Assembly (NCBI GenBank): GCA_963620035.1
Contig: CAVEXN010000019.1
Span: 1-46,768, forward strand
Source: F23-D06 sp963620035
GTDB lineage: Bacteria > Bacteroidota > Bacteroidia > Bacteroidales > WCHB1-69
Direction: 5' to 3'
DNA length: 46,768 nt
This document shows, piece by piece, positions 17,323 through 26,563 of the stretch (position 1 is its first letter; every line of letters begins with the position of its first letter). A model generated the notes under the pieces. The model worked only from the letters and a program-made list of their open reading frames with translations. It did not search any database and was not told the origin of the DNA. Made by a program: the position numbers and the translations under genes.

Positions 17323-18312
17323 ATGACAACAAATAGAATTACCATCGCGCTTTTGGCCGTAATGATGCTGGCCAGCACCTCCTGCAAGCACAAATCGTCT
17401 GTCCCGGCATTTAAGGCTGACAACTTTTCAAACGGAAAGGCAGGCGAAATGATTCTGGCCATCGACACCGTCAACTGGACCGGTGCCGCCATAAAGTCTG
17501 TCAGAAGCGTCCTGCAGCAGCCCCAGCCCGCCATCAACCAGATCGAGCCGATGTTCGACATCATACAGTGCAGCAACAGCGACTTTCTGGCCTCATTCAC
17601 GCGGCACCGCAACATTGTACGCTTCGACTACAACAAAAACTATGCACGCAACCACTTCGAGATAGAAAAGAATGCCTACTCTGCCCCGCAAGTGCTGGTT
17701 AGAATTCAAGGCAACAACCAAGACTCGCTTCTCGCCCTTTTTCTGAACCACCGGGACGAAATTGTGAAAGCGTTGTACGGCAACGACATCGTGCGTCTGC
17801 AAAATGCCCACCGCAAACTCAACAATGCAGAAGTAGAGAAGCGGGTCCAAGAGAAATTCGGCATTTCCATCACCGTGCCGTCCGGCTATTTCATAGGGCG
17901 CGAGGAGCAGGACTTCCTCTGGCTCTGCTACCGCACGCCCAAGAACGACCGCTTTGTCATGATCTACCAGGCACCCGCATATCCGCTCACCGCCGACAAT
18001 GTGGTTAGGGCACGCGACAGCATCACCAAGGCCTACATCCAAGGAGCCGTGGCCGGCGCCTATCCTGTCGTGGCTGACCTTGAGGGTTTCCCGTTAGCCC
18101 AGAACTTCTCGATCCGCTATCATAACGGACTGGAACTGCGTGGCCTTTGGGCTTCGGTGCGCGACAAGATGGGCGGTCCTTTCTACAATTTCACTATGCT
18201 GTCGTCCGACAAGTCGAAGTGCATCTCCCTCGACGGCTTTGTCTATGCACCGCAAGAACACAAGCGTGACTATCTGCGCGAGGTTGAGGCAATCGTGAAA
18301 TCCTTGAAATAA
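17323..18312 (+). CDS. DUF4837 family lipoprotein
   Basis: The signal sequence ends in a lipobox-like LASTSC. The mature protein matches the DUF4837 family of Bacteroidetes as I remember it: FKADNFSNGKAGEMILAID near the start, then VPSGYFIGREEQDFLWLCYR, MIYQAPAYP, and GPFYNFTMLSSD. Length is 329. Function is unknown; its lipoprotein signal and phylum restriction suggest an envelope role. It stands alone behind its own promoter. Confidence 0.8.
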   Translation: MTTNRITIALLAVMMLASTSCKHKSSVPAFKADNFSNGKAGEMILAIDTVNWTGAAIKSVRSVLQQPQPAINQIEPMFDIIQCSNSDFLASFTRHRNIVRFDYNKNYARNHFEIEKNAYSAPQVLVRIQGNNQDSLLALFLNHRDEIVKALYGNDIVRLQNAHRKLNNAEVEKRVQEKFGISITVPSGYFIGREEQDFLWLCYRTPKNDRFVMIYQAPAYPLTADNVVRARDSITKAYIQGAVAGAYPVVADLEGFPLAQNFSIRYHNGLELRGLWASVRDKMGGPFYNFTMLSSDKSKCISLDGFVYAPQEHKRDYLREVEAIVKSLK

Positions 18313-18349
18313 ATGCACGGGCTGTAACATTTCCCGGCTTCTTCACGAC

Positions 18350-18922
18350 TTGACAATTGTGGCGGCAACAGAACAGGACATCACAGAACTGATTAACGGT
18401 TGTTTGCGCAATGACCGTCAGGCACAGCATCGCCTGTACGACATGTTCGCACCGGCGATGTTCGGCGTATGCCTGCGCTATTGCACCAGCCACGAAGAAG
18501 CAGAAGACGCTATGATGGAGGGGTTTATGTGCGTGTTTCAGCAATTGCAAGAGTATCGCAACGAGGGTTCCCTCAAAAACTGGGTACGCGCCATAATGGT
18601 AAAGAAGGCCATCGACTCGTTCCGGAAGAGCCGGAACTTCCTGAAGACCGACCGGATTGATGCCGTGCCGGAGCCTAAAGCCGAAGGCTACGCTTCTGAA
18701 ACGGCCATCGTCACCCGGCTGGAGGGAAAAGAGATATTGGCGCTCATCCGGCAGCTGCCCGAGGAGTGGAGTATCATCTTCAATCTCCGCAGCGTAGAGG
18801 GCTACAGTTTCAAGGAAATTGCCGCTATGCTGGAAAGGAACGAAAATACCATACGCGTCTATTATCAACGGGCCCGTGCCCGGCTTATTGAGGAGATAAA
18901 GACCCGGGAACAACATCTTTAG
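18350..18922 (+). CDS. ECF-type RNA polymerase sigma factor
   Basis: Region 2 reads DRQAQHRLYDMFAPAMFGVCLRY with the acidic EEAEDAMMEGFM. Region 4 reads LPEEWSIIFNLRSVEGYSFKEI, followed by AAMLERNENTIRVYYQRARARL, a clear HTH. Length is about 190. No ATG is available at the right place: TTG 18350 or GTG 18359 are the candidates, so the start is uncertain. The partner gene 17 bases downstream encodes a membrane protein that probably holds the sigma factor inactive. Confidence 0.88.
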   Translation: MTIVAATEQDITELINGCLRNDRQAQHRLYDMFAPAMFGVCLRYCTSHEEAEDAMMEGFMCVFQQLQEYRNEGSLKNWVRAIMVKKAIDSFRKSRNFLKTDRIDAVPEPKAEGYASETAIVTRLEGKEILALIRQLPEEWSIIFNLRSVEGYSFKEIAAMLERNENTIRVYYQRARARLIEEIKTREQHL

Positions 18923-18938
18923 ACGATTGACAACGATT

Positions 18939-19865
18939 ATGGAGCATAACATCAACGACATTCTGGGGCAAATGGAAGAGCAGCCGTCGTCCGCCTGCTG
19001 GGACAGGCTGAGCAGCCGGCTTGATGCCGCAATGCCGCAGCAGATGCAGCAGTCCGTGTCTGCCAACACGCCCGCCGCAGCCCACAAACTGCACGGTCTC
19101 AGCGCCGCCTGGAAAGCCGTTGCCGCAGCCGCCGGTGTCGTTGCCGTGTCTGCCGCCGCAGCGACCGTCTATCTCCTGAACAGAGACAACACACCGCCTC
19201 CGAGAAGCATCGAAAGCGGCAATGCCGCGGCACTGCATGACAGTCTTGCAGAAGAACACGGAGATACCGTCAGCGTTGTTGCAGCAACTTCTGCCAACAT
19301 CAACGAAGTGCATGATGCCACGACAGCACCCGCATTCGCATCCCCCGCAACACCTTTTACAGCCATGCGGAACCAGCCAAAAACGAAACAGATCCAGACA
19401 GACAAAAGCGAAACTATGGCAGCAACAGCGACCTCGTCAATCGCGCCGGCACCTGCCCTTTCTCCCACCGCTCCTGTGCTCTTGTGCCCCTTACAACCTG
19501 TGCTCTTGCCAGCAGGTGCGGCTGACACGCCTATGCCTACCGCACACGACCTCGAGCCAACCGGTGAACCTGAACATCAACACACTGAAGGCGAAGTCTT
19601 CCCACTAGAAATCCCTAACGTTTTCACACCTAACGGCGACGGGTACAACGACTATTTTGAAATCAAAGGGCTGGAGCATTGCACCAACTGCCAAGTGACC
19701 ATCCGCAACCAGGCCGGCAATATCGTTTTCAAATCCGGAAACTACAACAACAACTGGGGCGGAGACGACTGTCTTGACGGTGTTTACCATTACCAAATCA
19801 CCTACAAGATGGCAGGTGACGATGCGCATACCGTCATGGGCATAGTGCATATTTTGAGAAGATAA
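18939..19865 (+). CDS. Membrane protein with C-terminal CHU_C domain, probable anti-sigma partner
   Basis: The cytoplasmic N terminus (about 50 residues, with INDILGQMEEQPSSACWDRL) resembles the start of Bacteroidetes anti-sigma proteins. A single transmembrane helix follows (about residues 63-82, AVAAAAGVVAVSAAAATVYL). Then come about 110 low-complexity residues rich in Ala, Thr and Pro. The C-terminal CHU_C/gliding-motility-associated domain has PNVFTPNGDGYNDYFEIKGL, a CTNC pair and WGGDDCLDGVYHYQITYK. I chose ATG 18939 over a TTG 12 bases upstream. CHU_C domains usually end secreted type IX proteins; here the domain would sit in the periplasm on a sigma-factor partner and might be the sensor. 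Confidence 0.75.
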   Translation: MEHNINDILGQMEEQPSSACWDRLSSRLDAAMPQQMQQSVSANTPAAAHKLHGLSAAWKAVAAAAGVVAVSAAAATVYLLNRDNTPPPRSIESGNAAALHDSLAEEHGDTVSVVAATSANINEVHDATTAPAFASPATPFTAMRNQPKTKQIQTDKSETMAATATSSIAPAPALSPTAPVLLCPLQPVLLPAGAADTPMPTAHDLEPTGEPEHQHTEGEVFPLEIPNVFTPNGDGYNDYFEIKGLEHCTNCQVTIRNQAGNIVFKSGNYNNNWGGDDCLDGVYHYQITYKMAGDDAHTVMGIVHILRR

Positions 19866-19877
19866 ATGCGGTTGTTA

Positions 19878-20789
19878 TTATTGTTTTTGTTCTTTTTCCA
19901 AAGACATCCGGATTTCCTGCAACAGTTCTACGGCCTTCAGGTTTCTGGGCGAAACTATATCAATCCAGCCGCTCTCGACAGGATAAATGCGGTGTTGTTT
20001 TACCGCCGTCAGCAGCGTATAAGGATATTGAGAGCAGAAAGCCTGCAGGTCCTCCTTTCTGACTAAAATGATATCAGGGTCGGTCTCAAAGAGAAACTCG
20101 CGGCTCACGTTCCAGCCCTGCAGCGTATCGCCCACGTTGCGGCATCCTGCAAGGGATATGATTTCAGAAATGTGGGAATTTCGGGGGGCGGTATAGTCGC
20201 CGGCATCACCGAAGCCCACCACATAATAGACGGTTTTCGCTTGGGCTTCGGGACGGGCATTCTGTGCTTTCAGGCGTTTCACCCGCAAAGACCAGTCGGC
20301 CGCCGCCTTGTCTGCCGGTTCGTTGCAGCCCGTAATGTGCCCAATGACCCTCATCATATCAGCCATACCTTCAATGTTCTGTTCCTCCTTGATTGCAACA
20401 ACGGGGATGTTCATCCGCTCGATGGTCCGGACATCCTTCTGCGACACGATTGAGCCTATCAACACGGCATCGGGGTGCAGTGCCAGCAAGGCCTCCATGT
20501 TGATGTTCTGCATGCCGCCCAACTTCGGAAGGCCTCGTGCAGCCTCAGGATAATTGCAGAAATCGGACACGCCTACCAATTTGTCTTCGGCACCAATGAG
20601 GTAGAAAATCTCCGTGATGGCGGGTGAGAGCGAAACAAGGCGGTGCGGCTCTTCGTTGAGCCGCACCTGCCGTCCGTAAGAATCCGACCATTCAAAAAAG
20701 GTTTCCTGTTTTGTCTTGTGGACATTTGAGCAACCCGGCAGCAAGCCGATGCTGAAAACCGCAATCAGAATGGCGATATACGTTCTCAC
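19878..20789 (-). CDS. BtuF-like periplasmic binding lipoprotein (cobalamin or iron complex)
   Basis: Lipobox LLPGC follows a hydrophobic signal (MRTYIAILIAVFSIG). The helical-backbone metal-receptor fold is evident from RLVSLSPAITEIFYLIGAED, LVGVSDFCNYP, LPKLGG and LALHPDAVLI. The closest family role is BtuF or a siderophore-binding protein of an ABC importer. The start is GTG 20789, four bases after the mutA stop, so it is translated with the B12-dependent mutase subunit; this favours cobalamin. No permease or ATPase is nearby. It converges with the CHU_C gene, stops 12 bases apart. Confidence 0.85.
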   Translation of the reverse strand: MRTYIAILIAVFSIGLLPGCSNVHKTKQETFFEWSDSYGRQVRLNEEPHRLVSLSPAITEIFYLIGAEDKLVGVSDFCNYPEAARGLPKLGGMQNINMEALLALHPDAVLIGSIVSQKDVRTIERMNIPVVAIKEEQNIEGMADMMRVIGHITGCNEPADKAAADWSLRVKRLKAQNARPEAQAKTVYYVVGFGDAGDYTAPRNSHISEIISLAGCRNVGDTLQGWNVSREFLFETDPDIILVRKEDLQAFCSQYPYTLLTAVKQHRIYPVESGWIDIVSPRNLKAVELLQEIRMSLEKEQKQ

Positions 20790-20793
20790 CGTA

Positions 20794-22644
20794 TCACTTT
20801 TTCAACAGTTTCTGATTATAAGTTGTCAAACTGTTGAGGATATTGGTTCTGACGTGGATAAAATCGTCAACGCCGGCTGATTTCAGTGGTTCGAGGCACT
20901 CTGTAGGATAGCCTGCCACCAGAAACGGCACCTCGGGGAAATGCGACTTGCACTGTTTTGCCGCCTCAATGCCGAGTGTTGCATACTCCTCGTCGGAACT
21001 GCACACCACAACAAGGTCGGGATCAGCCTCTTGGACGGCTGCAATGCCATCCTCGACAGTTGCGAATCCGGCTGGCTCTACTATCTCATAGCCGGCACAG
21101 CCGAAGAAATTGGTAATGAATCCGGCGCGCGCCTGACGCATCGCCAAGTTGCCCACCTTGAACAGGAACACCTTAGGGCGGGCATGGTCTGCGGCGAACT
21201 TTTCGGTAGCCAGACGGAGTTCTTCAAAGGCCAATGCGCCGCGGTAGGTCTTCAATCCCTCACTGTCGTCTATCTCCACACGCTCGATCTTGTCGACCAT
21301 AGTCTCCTTGAGATTAGGATACTGGTTCGTGCCCAGCAGAATATAGCGGCGTGTAGCGATGTCCATATCGCGTTTCTGGCAGCTCTTCTCGATTTCGGCC
21401 TTTATCGTGCCGTTCTCGACAAGCACGGCCGCCCCACCTGCCTTCTCCACCTCCTGAAACAAATGCCAGGCATGCTCTGCAATGGCGTTGGTGAGGTTCT
21501 CGATATAATAGGAGCCCGCAGCGGGGTCAGCCACACGGTCCATAAAGGCCTCCTCTTTCAGGATTACCTGCACGTTTCGGGCAATGCGGCGGGAAAAGTC
21601 GTCAGACTCCTTGTATGCCACATCAAACGGCTGCAGCGACAGCGAATCGGTGCCGCCGATGACGGCTGACATGCCCTCTGTAGTGCTGCGCAGCATATTG
21701 ACGTATGGGTCGTACATCGTCTTATTCCATGTAGAAGCCACCGTGTTGACGTGTATCCTATAGGCACAGTCGCAGGCCGGTTTGTACTGGGCCACCATCG
21801 TGGACCACAGCAGCCGTACAGCGCGCAGTTTGGCGATTTCCATGAAATAGTTGGAGCCCACCGACAGGGTCAGCTGCATGCGCGAGGCCACTTTCTCTAC
21901 CGGCATCCCTTGCCCGGTACAGAAAACGAGGTACTCGTTGGCAAGCGCGAGGGTATAACCCAACTCTTGCACTATCGTGGCCCCGGCGTTGTGCAGGGTG
22001 ACGCCGTTCACGTTTATAACCTTGAAGTTCGGCATATCCTCCATCTTCCGCAGCAGGTCAACACACTGCTGAAGGTCTTTCTCCTTAGTGTTACAGAACT
22101 TGTTATGTTTGAGGCGGCACATCCAAGGGTCGAAGTCAAGGCTGCCTTTCACGGCTTTAGGGTCATACTTGCCGGCTGCGACATAATCGCGGAGCAGGGT
22201 GGCAAGTTCAGCATAATGGCGGGACCGGTTGAACTGCAGCCCTGTTTTGTTGAGGTCGATGCCTTGCAGCAACGTATTCAGCGCCGCTGCCGTGTCGAGT
22301 TTTCCAGCATTGAACGCTATGCAAGTTGCGCCTCGGCCGATGGCATCGAGAGCTATGGCATTGGCCTTTGCCGGGTCCGGTTCTTCTATTTCCTGCACTA
22401 TATCCCAGTGGTTGTCATGAGCTTTTGTGCCGCGCGTATAGGGAAATGATGCCGGCAGTGAATCAAGGTAACGGATGCCGTCAAGGTCTTCGGCGCGGTA
22501 ATAGGGACGCACATTGAAACCCTCGTCGGTACGCCACACCAACCTTTTCTCGTAGTCTGCGCCTTTAAGGTCTTTCTGTATTGTGGATTCCCATTCTTCC
22601 GTTGATATCGGGGGAAATTCGGAGAACAATTTTTCTTCTGCCAT
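20794..22644 (-). CDS. mutA: Methylmalonyl-CoA mutase small subunit
   Basis: MutA pairs with MutB to interconvert succinyl-CoA and methylmalonyl-CoA, the route to propionate in many Bacteroidales. The TIM-barrel part shows FPPISTEEWESTIQKDLKG, PYTRGT and a DPAAGSYYIENLT motif. The C-terminal B12-like domain lacks DxHxxG, as is normal for the non-catalytic small subunit. I place the start at 22644 (MAEEKLFSEF); an upstream in-frame methionine would add 39 residues that do not match the family and would cross the promoter. MutB, normally the next gene, is missing here; the btuF-like gene follows instead. Confidence 0.93.
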   Translation of the reverse strand: MAEEKLFSEFPPISTEEWESTIQKDLKGADYEKRLVWRTDEGFNVRPYYRAEDLDGIRYLDSLPASFPYTRGTKAHDNHWDIVQEIEEPDPAKANAIALDAIGRGATCIAFNAGKLDTAAALNTLLQGIDLNKTGLQFNRSRHYAELATLLRDYVAAGKYDPKAVKGSLDFDPWMCRLKHNKFCNTKEKDLQQCVDLLRKMEDMPNFKVINVNGVTLHNAGATIVQELGYTLALANEYLVFCTGQGMPVEKVASRMQLTLSVGSNYFMEIAKLRAVRLLWSTMVAQYKPACDCAYRIHVNTVASTWNKTMYDPYVNMLRSTTEGMSAVIGGTDSLSLQPFDVAYKESDDFSRRIARNVQVILKEEAFMDRVADPAAGSYYIENLTNAIAEHAWHLFQEVEKAGGAAVLVENGTIKAEIEKSCQKRDMDIATRRYILLGTNQYPNLKETMVDKIERVEIDDSEGLKTYRGALAFEELRLATEKFAADHARPKVFLFKVGNLAMRQARAGFITNFFGCAGYEIVEPAGFATVEDGIAAVQEADPDLVVVCSSDEEYATLGIEAAKQCKSHFPEVPFLVAGYPTECLEPLKSAGVDDFIHVRTNILNSLTTYNQKLLKK

Positions 22645-22674
22645 ATTATTTAGGATAATGATTTTACAAGACTG

Positions 22675-22682
22675 CAAAAATA
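22675..22682 (-). promoter_or_regulatory. Promoter -7 box for mutA
   Basis: On the minus strand TATTTTTG fits TAnnTTTG; the leader to ATG 22644 is about 25 bases. This supports the shorter mutA start. Confidence 0.6.
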
Positions 22683-22834
22683 CGAAAAAAGCGACACGGC
22701 AGCGGCATCTTTTCGCCCTCTGCGGACACTTGTTGAAAGAGGCAGGAATTGCAGCAGACAAAGAAACTGTCAGAAGAGCCGCCTAAAGCAGCGGGGCATA
22801 TACAAAGGAAGAAATACAATACCGTCTCCCGTTT

Positions 22835-22980
22835 TCAAATCTTTGTCATGGAGCACATTGTGACAAGTCCCCGCTCATCAAAAGCAAGACTGATCAGCAG
22901 TGCCACATCGCCTTTTCTATTTTGCTTCCATTCAAGCAGTTGTTGGTATATTTTTCGTTTCAAACAATCATACTTTTCAC
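22835..22980 (-). pseudogene. 5' stub of an AAA-family ATPase gene (DUF4143 type)
   Basis: On the minus strand an open frame without a start codon reads LKRKIYQQLLEWKQNRKGDV, then ALLI, and diverges before a stop at 22835-22837. The opening closely resembles, from memory, the first 25 residues of Bacteroidetes AAA ATPases whose next residues form Walker A (GARRVGKS). Here the Walker A and everything after are lost. It is probably a deletion remnant. The rest of 22683-23025 shows no gene. Confidence 0.4.
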
Positions 22981-23025
22981 ATTTTCAAGAAACTTGTTGC
23001 CTTATCAGTGACCGGAGACACAAAA

Positions 23026-23054
23026 AACGGAGAGACACAAAGCATCTCTCCGTT
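23026..23054 (-). terminator. Terminator of the RND efflux operon
   Basis: AACGGAGAGA (23026-23035) pairs with TCTCTCCGTT (23045-23054). On the minus strand the stem is followed by a run of six T. It lies 30 bases beyond the stop of the last operon gene. Confidence 0.8.
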
Positions 23055-23083
23055 CAGTTCCGATTGCGTGAAACCAGCAAAGG

Positions 23084-23389
23084 TCAGACGGTTTTGTCCG
23101 TCATTTCCTCTGTGTTCCACACGAAAGCGCGCAAACCCTGTTGCTCGGCGGTGAGGTCGAGTTCGTGGAGGTCTTGGAGAAGGGGTTTCACCTTCTCGTC
23201 GGCCACAAACATCAGGATAGCGGAGTTGAGAGTCGGCCAGGCGTGGCTGCCGTAGTGGGGCTCGCCGTCGTCGGACCCGCGGCCTTGAACCTCGTTCCAG
23301 AATGTGAATCCGCGGATCTGGTTTTTCTCCAGCACGGCCATCACCTCTTCGTAGAAGGCCTGATAGAATGATATGAACACTGCTTTCAT
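23084..23389 (-). CDS. PG0541-family (PII-like) transporter-associated protein
   Basis: A 101-residue protein with MKAVFISFYQAFYEEVMAVL, then GFTFWNEVQGRGSDDGEPHY and VADEKVKPLLQDLHELD. This matches my memory of the PG0541 family, small PII-like ferredoxin-fold proteins coded next to RND pumps in Bacteroidetes. It probably forms trimers and may sense a ligand for the pump. It is the last gene of the efflux operon, 24 bases after the permease. Confidence 0.75.
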   Translation of the reverse strand: MKAVFISFYQAFYEEVMAVLEKNQIRGFTFWNEVQGRGSDDGEPHYGSHAWPTLNSAILMFVADEKVKPLLQDLHELDLTAEQQGLRAFVWNTEEMTDKTV

Positions 23390-23413
23390 TTTATTTCTGT
23401 TTTAGATTTGACA

Positions 23414-26400
23414 TTAGGTGAGATTGACGCCTTCGAGTCTGTTGCGTTCCTTGCGGGCGGCGCGGCGTTTGGCGGCCTTGTCTGACCACTCAACAAACTT
23501 GCTGAACATCACCGGGATCAGAATGAGTGTCACCAACGTGGAGACGGTCAAGCCCCAAGCGACGACCATACCCATTGAGTTCCACATCTCGGCGCCTTCG
23601 CCCTTGTCGAGTGCCAACGGTATCATACCCAGCACCGTCGTCAAGGTTGTCATAAGAATAGGGCGCAGACGGGAGCGGCCGCCGGCGACGACAGCCTCCT
23701 TGATGCTCATGCCGCGTTCGCGGCAGAGGCTCGTGTAATCGACCAACACAATGCCGTTCTTGACCACAATGCCCACCAGCATCATAATGCCGATAAGTGC
23801 CATAATGCCCAGTGCCGTATTTGTCACGGCCAGACCGATCAGCACGCCGGTGAGGGCAAACGGAATAGAGAACATGATGACGAAAGGATAGGTAAACGAC
23901 TCGAACTGTGCAGCCATCACCACATAAACCAACATGACAATCAAGGCGATGAGCACAAACATATCACCGAACGCATCCTGCTGGTCTTCGTAAGTGCCGC
24001 CGATCTTGTAGTCAAGCGTCGTCGGGATATCCATCTGGTCAAGTTCCTTTTGGGCGGCCGCCACGATTTCGCTCAGCACCGCGTCCTTGCCGACCATACA
24101 CGACACTTTCACCATACGTTCACGGTCCTTCCGTTCAATGGAGGGCGGGGTGTAGGTTTCCACCACCTGTCCCACGTCGCCCACGCGGATACCCTTGCCT
24201 TGAGCGTTGTACATGAGGATATTCTCAATCGCTTTCACATCGTTACGGAACTCGGGGGCGTAACGCACGCGGATGTTGTATTCATCGCCGTCCTCCCGGA
24301 AATAGGAGGCCGTATAGCCGTTGAAGCGGTTGCGGACATAACTTGCGGCCGTGGTGGAGTTGAGCCCGTTCTCGGCCAGTTTGCGGCGGTCAAGCACCAC
24401 GGAAAGTTCAGGGGTGTATTCGTCACGGCTGATCGTCACCTCCGTGCAGCCTTTCACCTTCCGCATACGGTTCGCCAACTCTGCGGCGAAATTGTCCGTA
24501 GTGGTGAAATCATAGCAATAAAGTTCTATGTCAACGGACGACATGCCGCCCATGCTGCCATGTCCGGTAGAAACCGTATAGGAGTTGATCTCGATATGGT
24601 TGCGCATAATGTCGCGAATTCCGTCTGCCACCTCCGTAATCGACTCTTTTCTTTCGGTCTTCTTGTAGAGGCGTATATTGAAAGAGAGCAGGTAGGTGCC
24701 GTTGTCGCTCATGAGACTGAATGTGTTGTCCTCGTCGGGCTGACCTACGGAGTAGTTGACCGTCTTGACAGCATCAGGATACTTTTCGCGGATTTCATCC
24801 ACCAACCGGTCGCCCAGTTCCTTGGTGATCTCGACACGCGTACCGATAGGCAATTTGACCGTCGCGCTCAAGCGGGCGTTGTCCTGCGTAGGGAAGAACT
24901 CTGTAGGAATGACCTTGAGCAAGGCCAGACTGAAGATGAAAGCGGCAAAGGCGATGCCGACCACTGTTTTCCTGTGGTTGACGCTCCAGTTCAGCATGTG
25001 GGCATAGCCCTCGTCAAGTCTGCCGAGGAAGCGCTCGATAGGTCCATAGACTTTCTCGAACCATTTGCTCTTTTTCGGGTTCTTTTTCAGCAGCAGTGAC
25101 GAGAGCATCGGCGTCAAGGTCATGGCCGCCGCCAACGAAACCGTAATCACAATGGTGACAATCCAGCCCAGTTGCTTGAACAGCACGCCCGACATGCCCG
25201 TAAGGAATGTCAGCGGCAAGAACACGGCGATGATGACCAACGTAGAGGCCACGATAGAAAGATATACCTCGTTTGTGGCGAAGATGGCCGCCGCCTTGGG
25301 CTTGGAGCCGCGTTCGATATGGGTGGTAATGTTTTCGAGCACCACGATAGAGTCATCGACCACCAGGCCGATGGCGATACTGAGGGAAGAAAGCGAAATG
25401 ATGTTCAAGGAGTTGCCTGTCAGGAGCAGATAGATGAATGCCGCCACCAAAGACACGGGCACTACCAACGCCACAATGAGCGTAGCACGCCACCTTCCCA
25501 AGAAAAAGAGCACCACAAGGACTACCAACACCAGAATGATGATGATCGTCTCCTCGAGGCTGCTGATCGTGTTCGTGATGTTGTCGGAGTTGTCCACCAG
25601 GATACTCAACTGCACATCGGCAGGCAAGGACTCCTGGATTTTCGGCAACTGTTCCTTAACCTTGTTGGCAATCTGCACCGTATTGGCGCCCGACTGTTTC
25701 TGGATGATGATCATGGCTCCGCGCGTGCCGTCCGTATAGGTTTCCTGCATACGTTCCTGCAGCGTATCGTTGACCGTGGCTACATCTCTCAGGTAGATGT
25801 CCTTGTTGCCGTAACTGCCCACCACAATGTCTTCCATCTCGTCGGCACTTTCAAACTCGCCATCTACACGCATGGAATAGGTTTTTGTGCCCACATCCAT
25901 AACACCCAACGACACATTCCGGTTTTCAGCGCCCAGCACCGAAGCGATACCCTCAATCGTCAAGTTGTAGGATTCCAATTTATAAGGGTCACAATAGACC
26001 TGGATTTCGCGCTGCGGCGCACCCGACACGGAGACGGCACCCACACCGCTGATACGGCTCAAAGGCGACGCCACCTTGTCGTCAAGGATCTTGTAGAGCG
26101 CCTGCGTGCTCTGACCCGACTTCACGGAAAGCATGACGATAGGCATATCGTCGGCACTGAACTTGAACAGATAGGGTTCATTGGCATCATCGGGCAAAGA
26201 GGAAGAGACCATATCCAACTTGTCGCGGACATCATTCGTCTTCTCGTCTATGTCCACGCCATACTCAAATTCCAGGTAAACAATGGAATAGTTCTCGCGA
26301 GACTCGGAGGTGATATGTTTCAAGTCGCTCAAAGAGTTGAGCGTGTTCTCAATAGGCTTCGACACATTGTCCTCGATGTCTTCCGCACTTGCACCGCCAT

Positions 26401-26551
26401 AGACCGTCATTACCATAATGGTGTTGCCATCCATGTGCGGAAAGAGGTCTATCGGCAGCTTAGTCATAGAAAACACACCAAGGATGACGATGGCGATGTA
26501 GATCAGCCCCGTCATGATCGGCCGTTGAACGGATTTCTGATATAAACTCAT
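23414..26551 (-). CDS. RND multidrug efflux permease (AcrB/HAE1 type)
   Basis: The inner-membrane proton-driven pump of a tripartite system. At 1045 residues it has twelve predicted TM segments in two repeats. Hallmarks are the start LYQKSVQRPIMTGLIYIAIV, the porter loop GGASAEDIEDNVSKPIEN, the proton-relay segment GLVVDDSIVVLENI in TM4, and the second-repeat GIVVKNGIVLVDYT. The C-terminal cytoplasmic tail is basic (AAKRRAARKERNR). It is coded with a membrane-fusion protein and a TolC-like channel in the order tolC-mfp-pump, so it is likely a complete export machine for hydrophobic compounds or bile salts (substrate inferred). Confidence 0.95.
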   Translation of the reverse strand: MSLYQKSVQRPIMTGLIYIAIVILGVFSMTKLPIDLFPHMDGNTIMVMTVYGGASAEDIEDNVSKPIENTLNSLSDLKHITSESRENYSIVYLEFEYGVDIDEKTNDVRDKLDMVSSSLPDDANEPYLFKFSADDMPIVMLSVKSGQSTQALYKILDDKVASPLSRISGVGAVSVSGAPQREIQVYCDPYKLESYNLTIEGIASVLGAENRNVSLGVMDVGTKTYSMRVDGEFESADEMEDIVVGSYGNKDIYLRDVATVNDTLQERMQETYTDGTRGAMIIIQKQSGANTVQIANKVKEQLPKIQESLPADVQLSILVDNSDNITNTISSLEETIIIILVLVVLVVLFFLGRWRATLIVALVVPVSLVAAFIYLLLTGNSLNIISLSSLSIAIGLVVDDSIVVLENITTHIERGSKPKAAAIFATNEVYLSIVASTLVIIAVFLPLTFLTGMSGVLFKQLGWIVTIVITVSLAAAMTLTPMLSSLLLKKNPKKSKWFEKVYGPIERFLGRLDEGYAHMLNWSVNHRKTVVGIAFAAFIFSLALLKVIPTEFFPTQDNARLSATVKLPIGTRVEITKELGDRLVDEIREKYPDAVKTVNYSVGQPDEDNTFSLMSDNGTYLLSFNIRLYKKTERKESITEVADGIRDIMRNHIEINSYTVSTGHGSMGGMSSVDIELYCYDFTTTDNFAAELANRMRKVKGCTEVTISRDEYTPELSVVLDRRKLAENGLNSTTAASYVRNRFNGYTASYFREDGDEYNIRVRYAPEFRNDVKAIENILMYNAQGKGIRVGDVGQVVETYTPPSIERKDRERMVKVSCMVGKDAVLSEIVAAAQKELDQMDIPTTLDYKIGGTYEDQQDAFGDMFVLIALIVMLVYVVMAAQFESFTYPFVIMFSIPFALTGVLIGLAVTNTALGIMALIGIMMLVGIVVKNGIVLVDYTSLCRERGMSIKEAVVAGGRSRLRPILMTTLTTVLGMIPLALDKGEGAEMWNSMGMVVAWGLTVSTLVTLILIPVMFSKFVEWSDKAAKRRAARKERNRLEGVNLT

Positions 26552-26563
26552 GGTTCTACCGTT

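Noticed and set aside
25172..26545. Long plus-strand open frame opposite the RND pump
   Set aside because: It is a mirror of the pump codons, rich in His, Arg and Gln with no domain pattern; the minus-strand pump is unmistakable.
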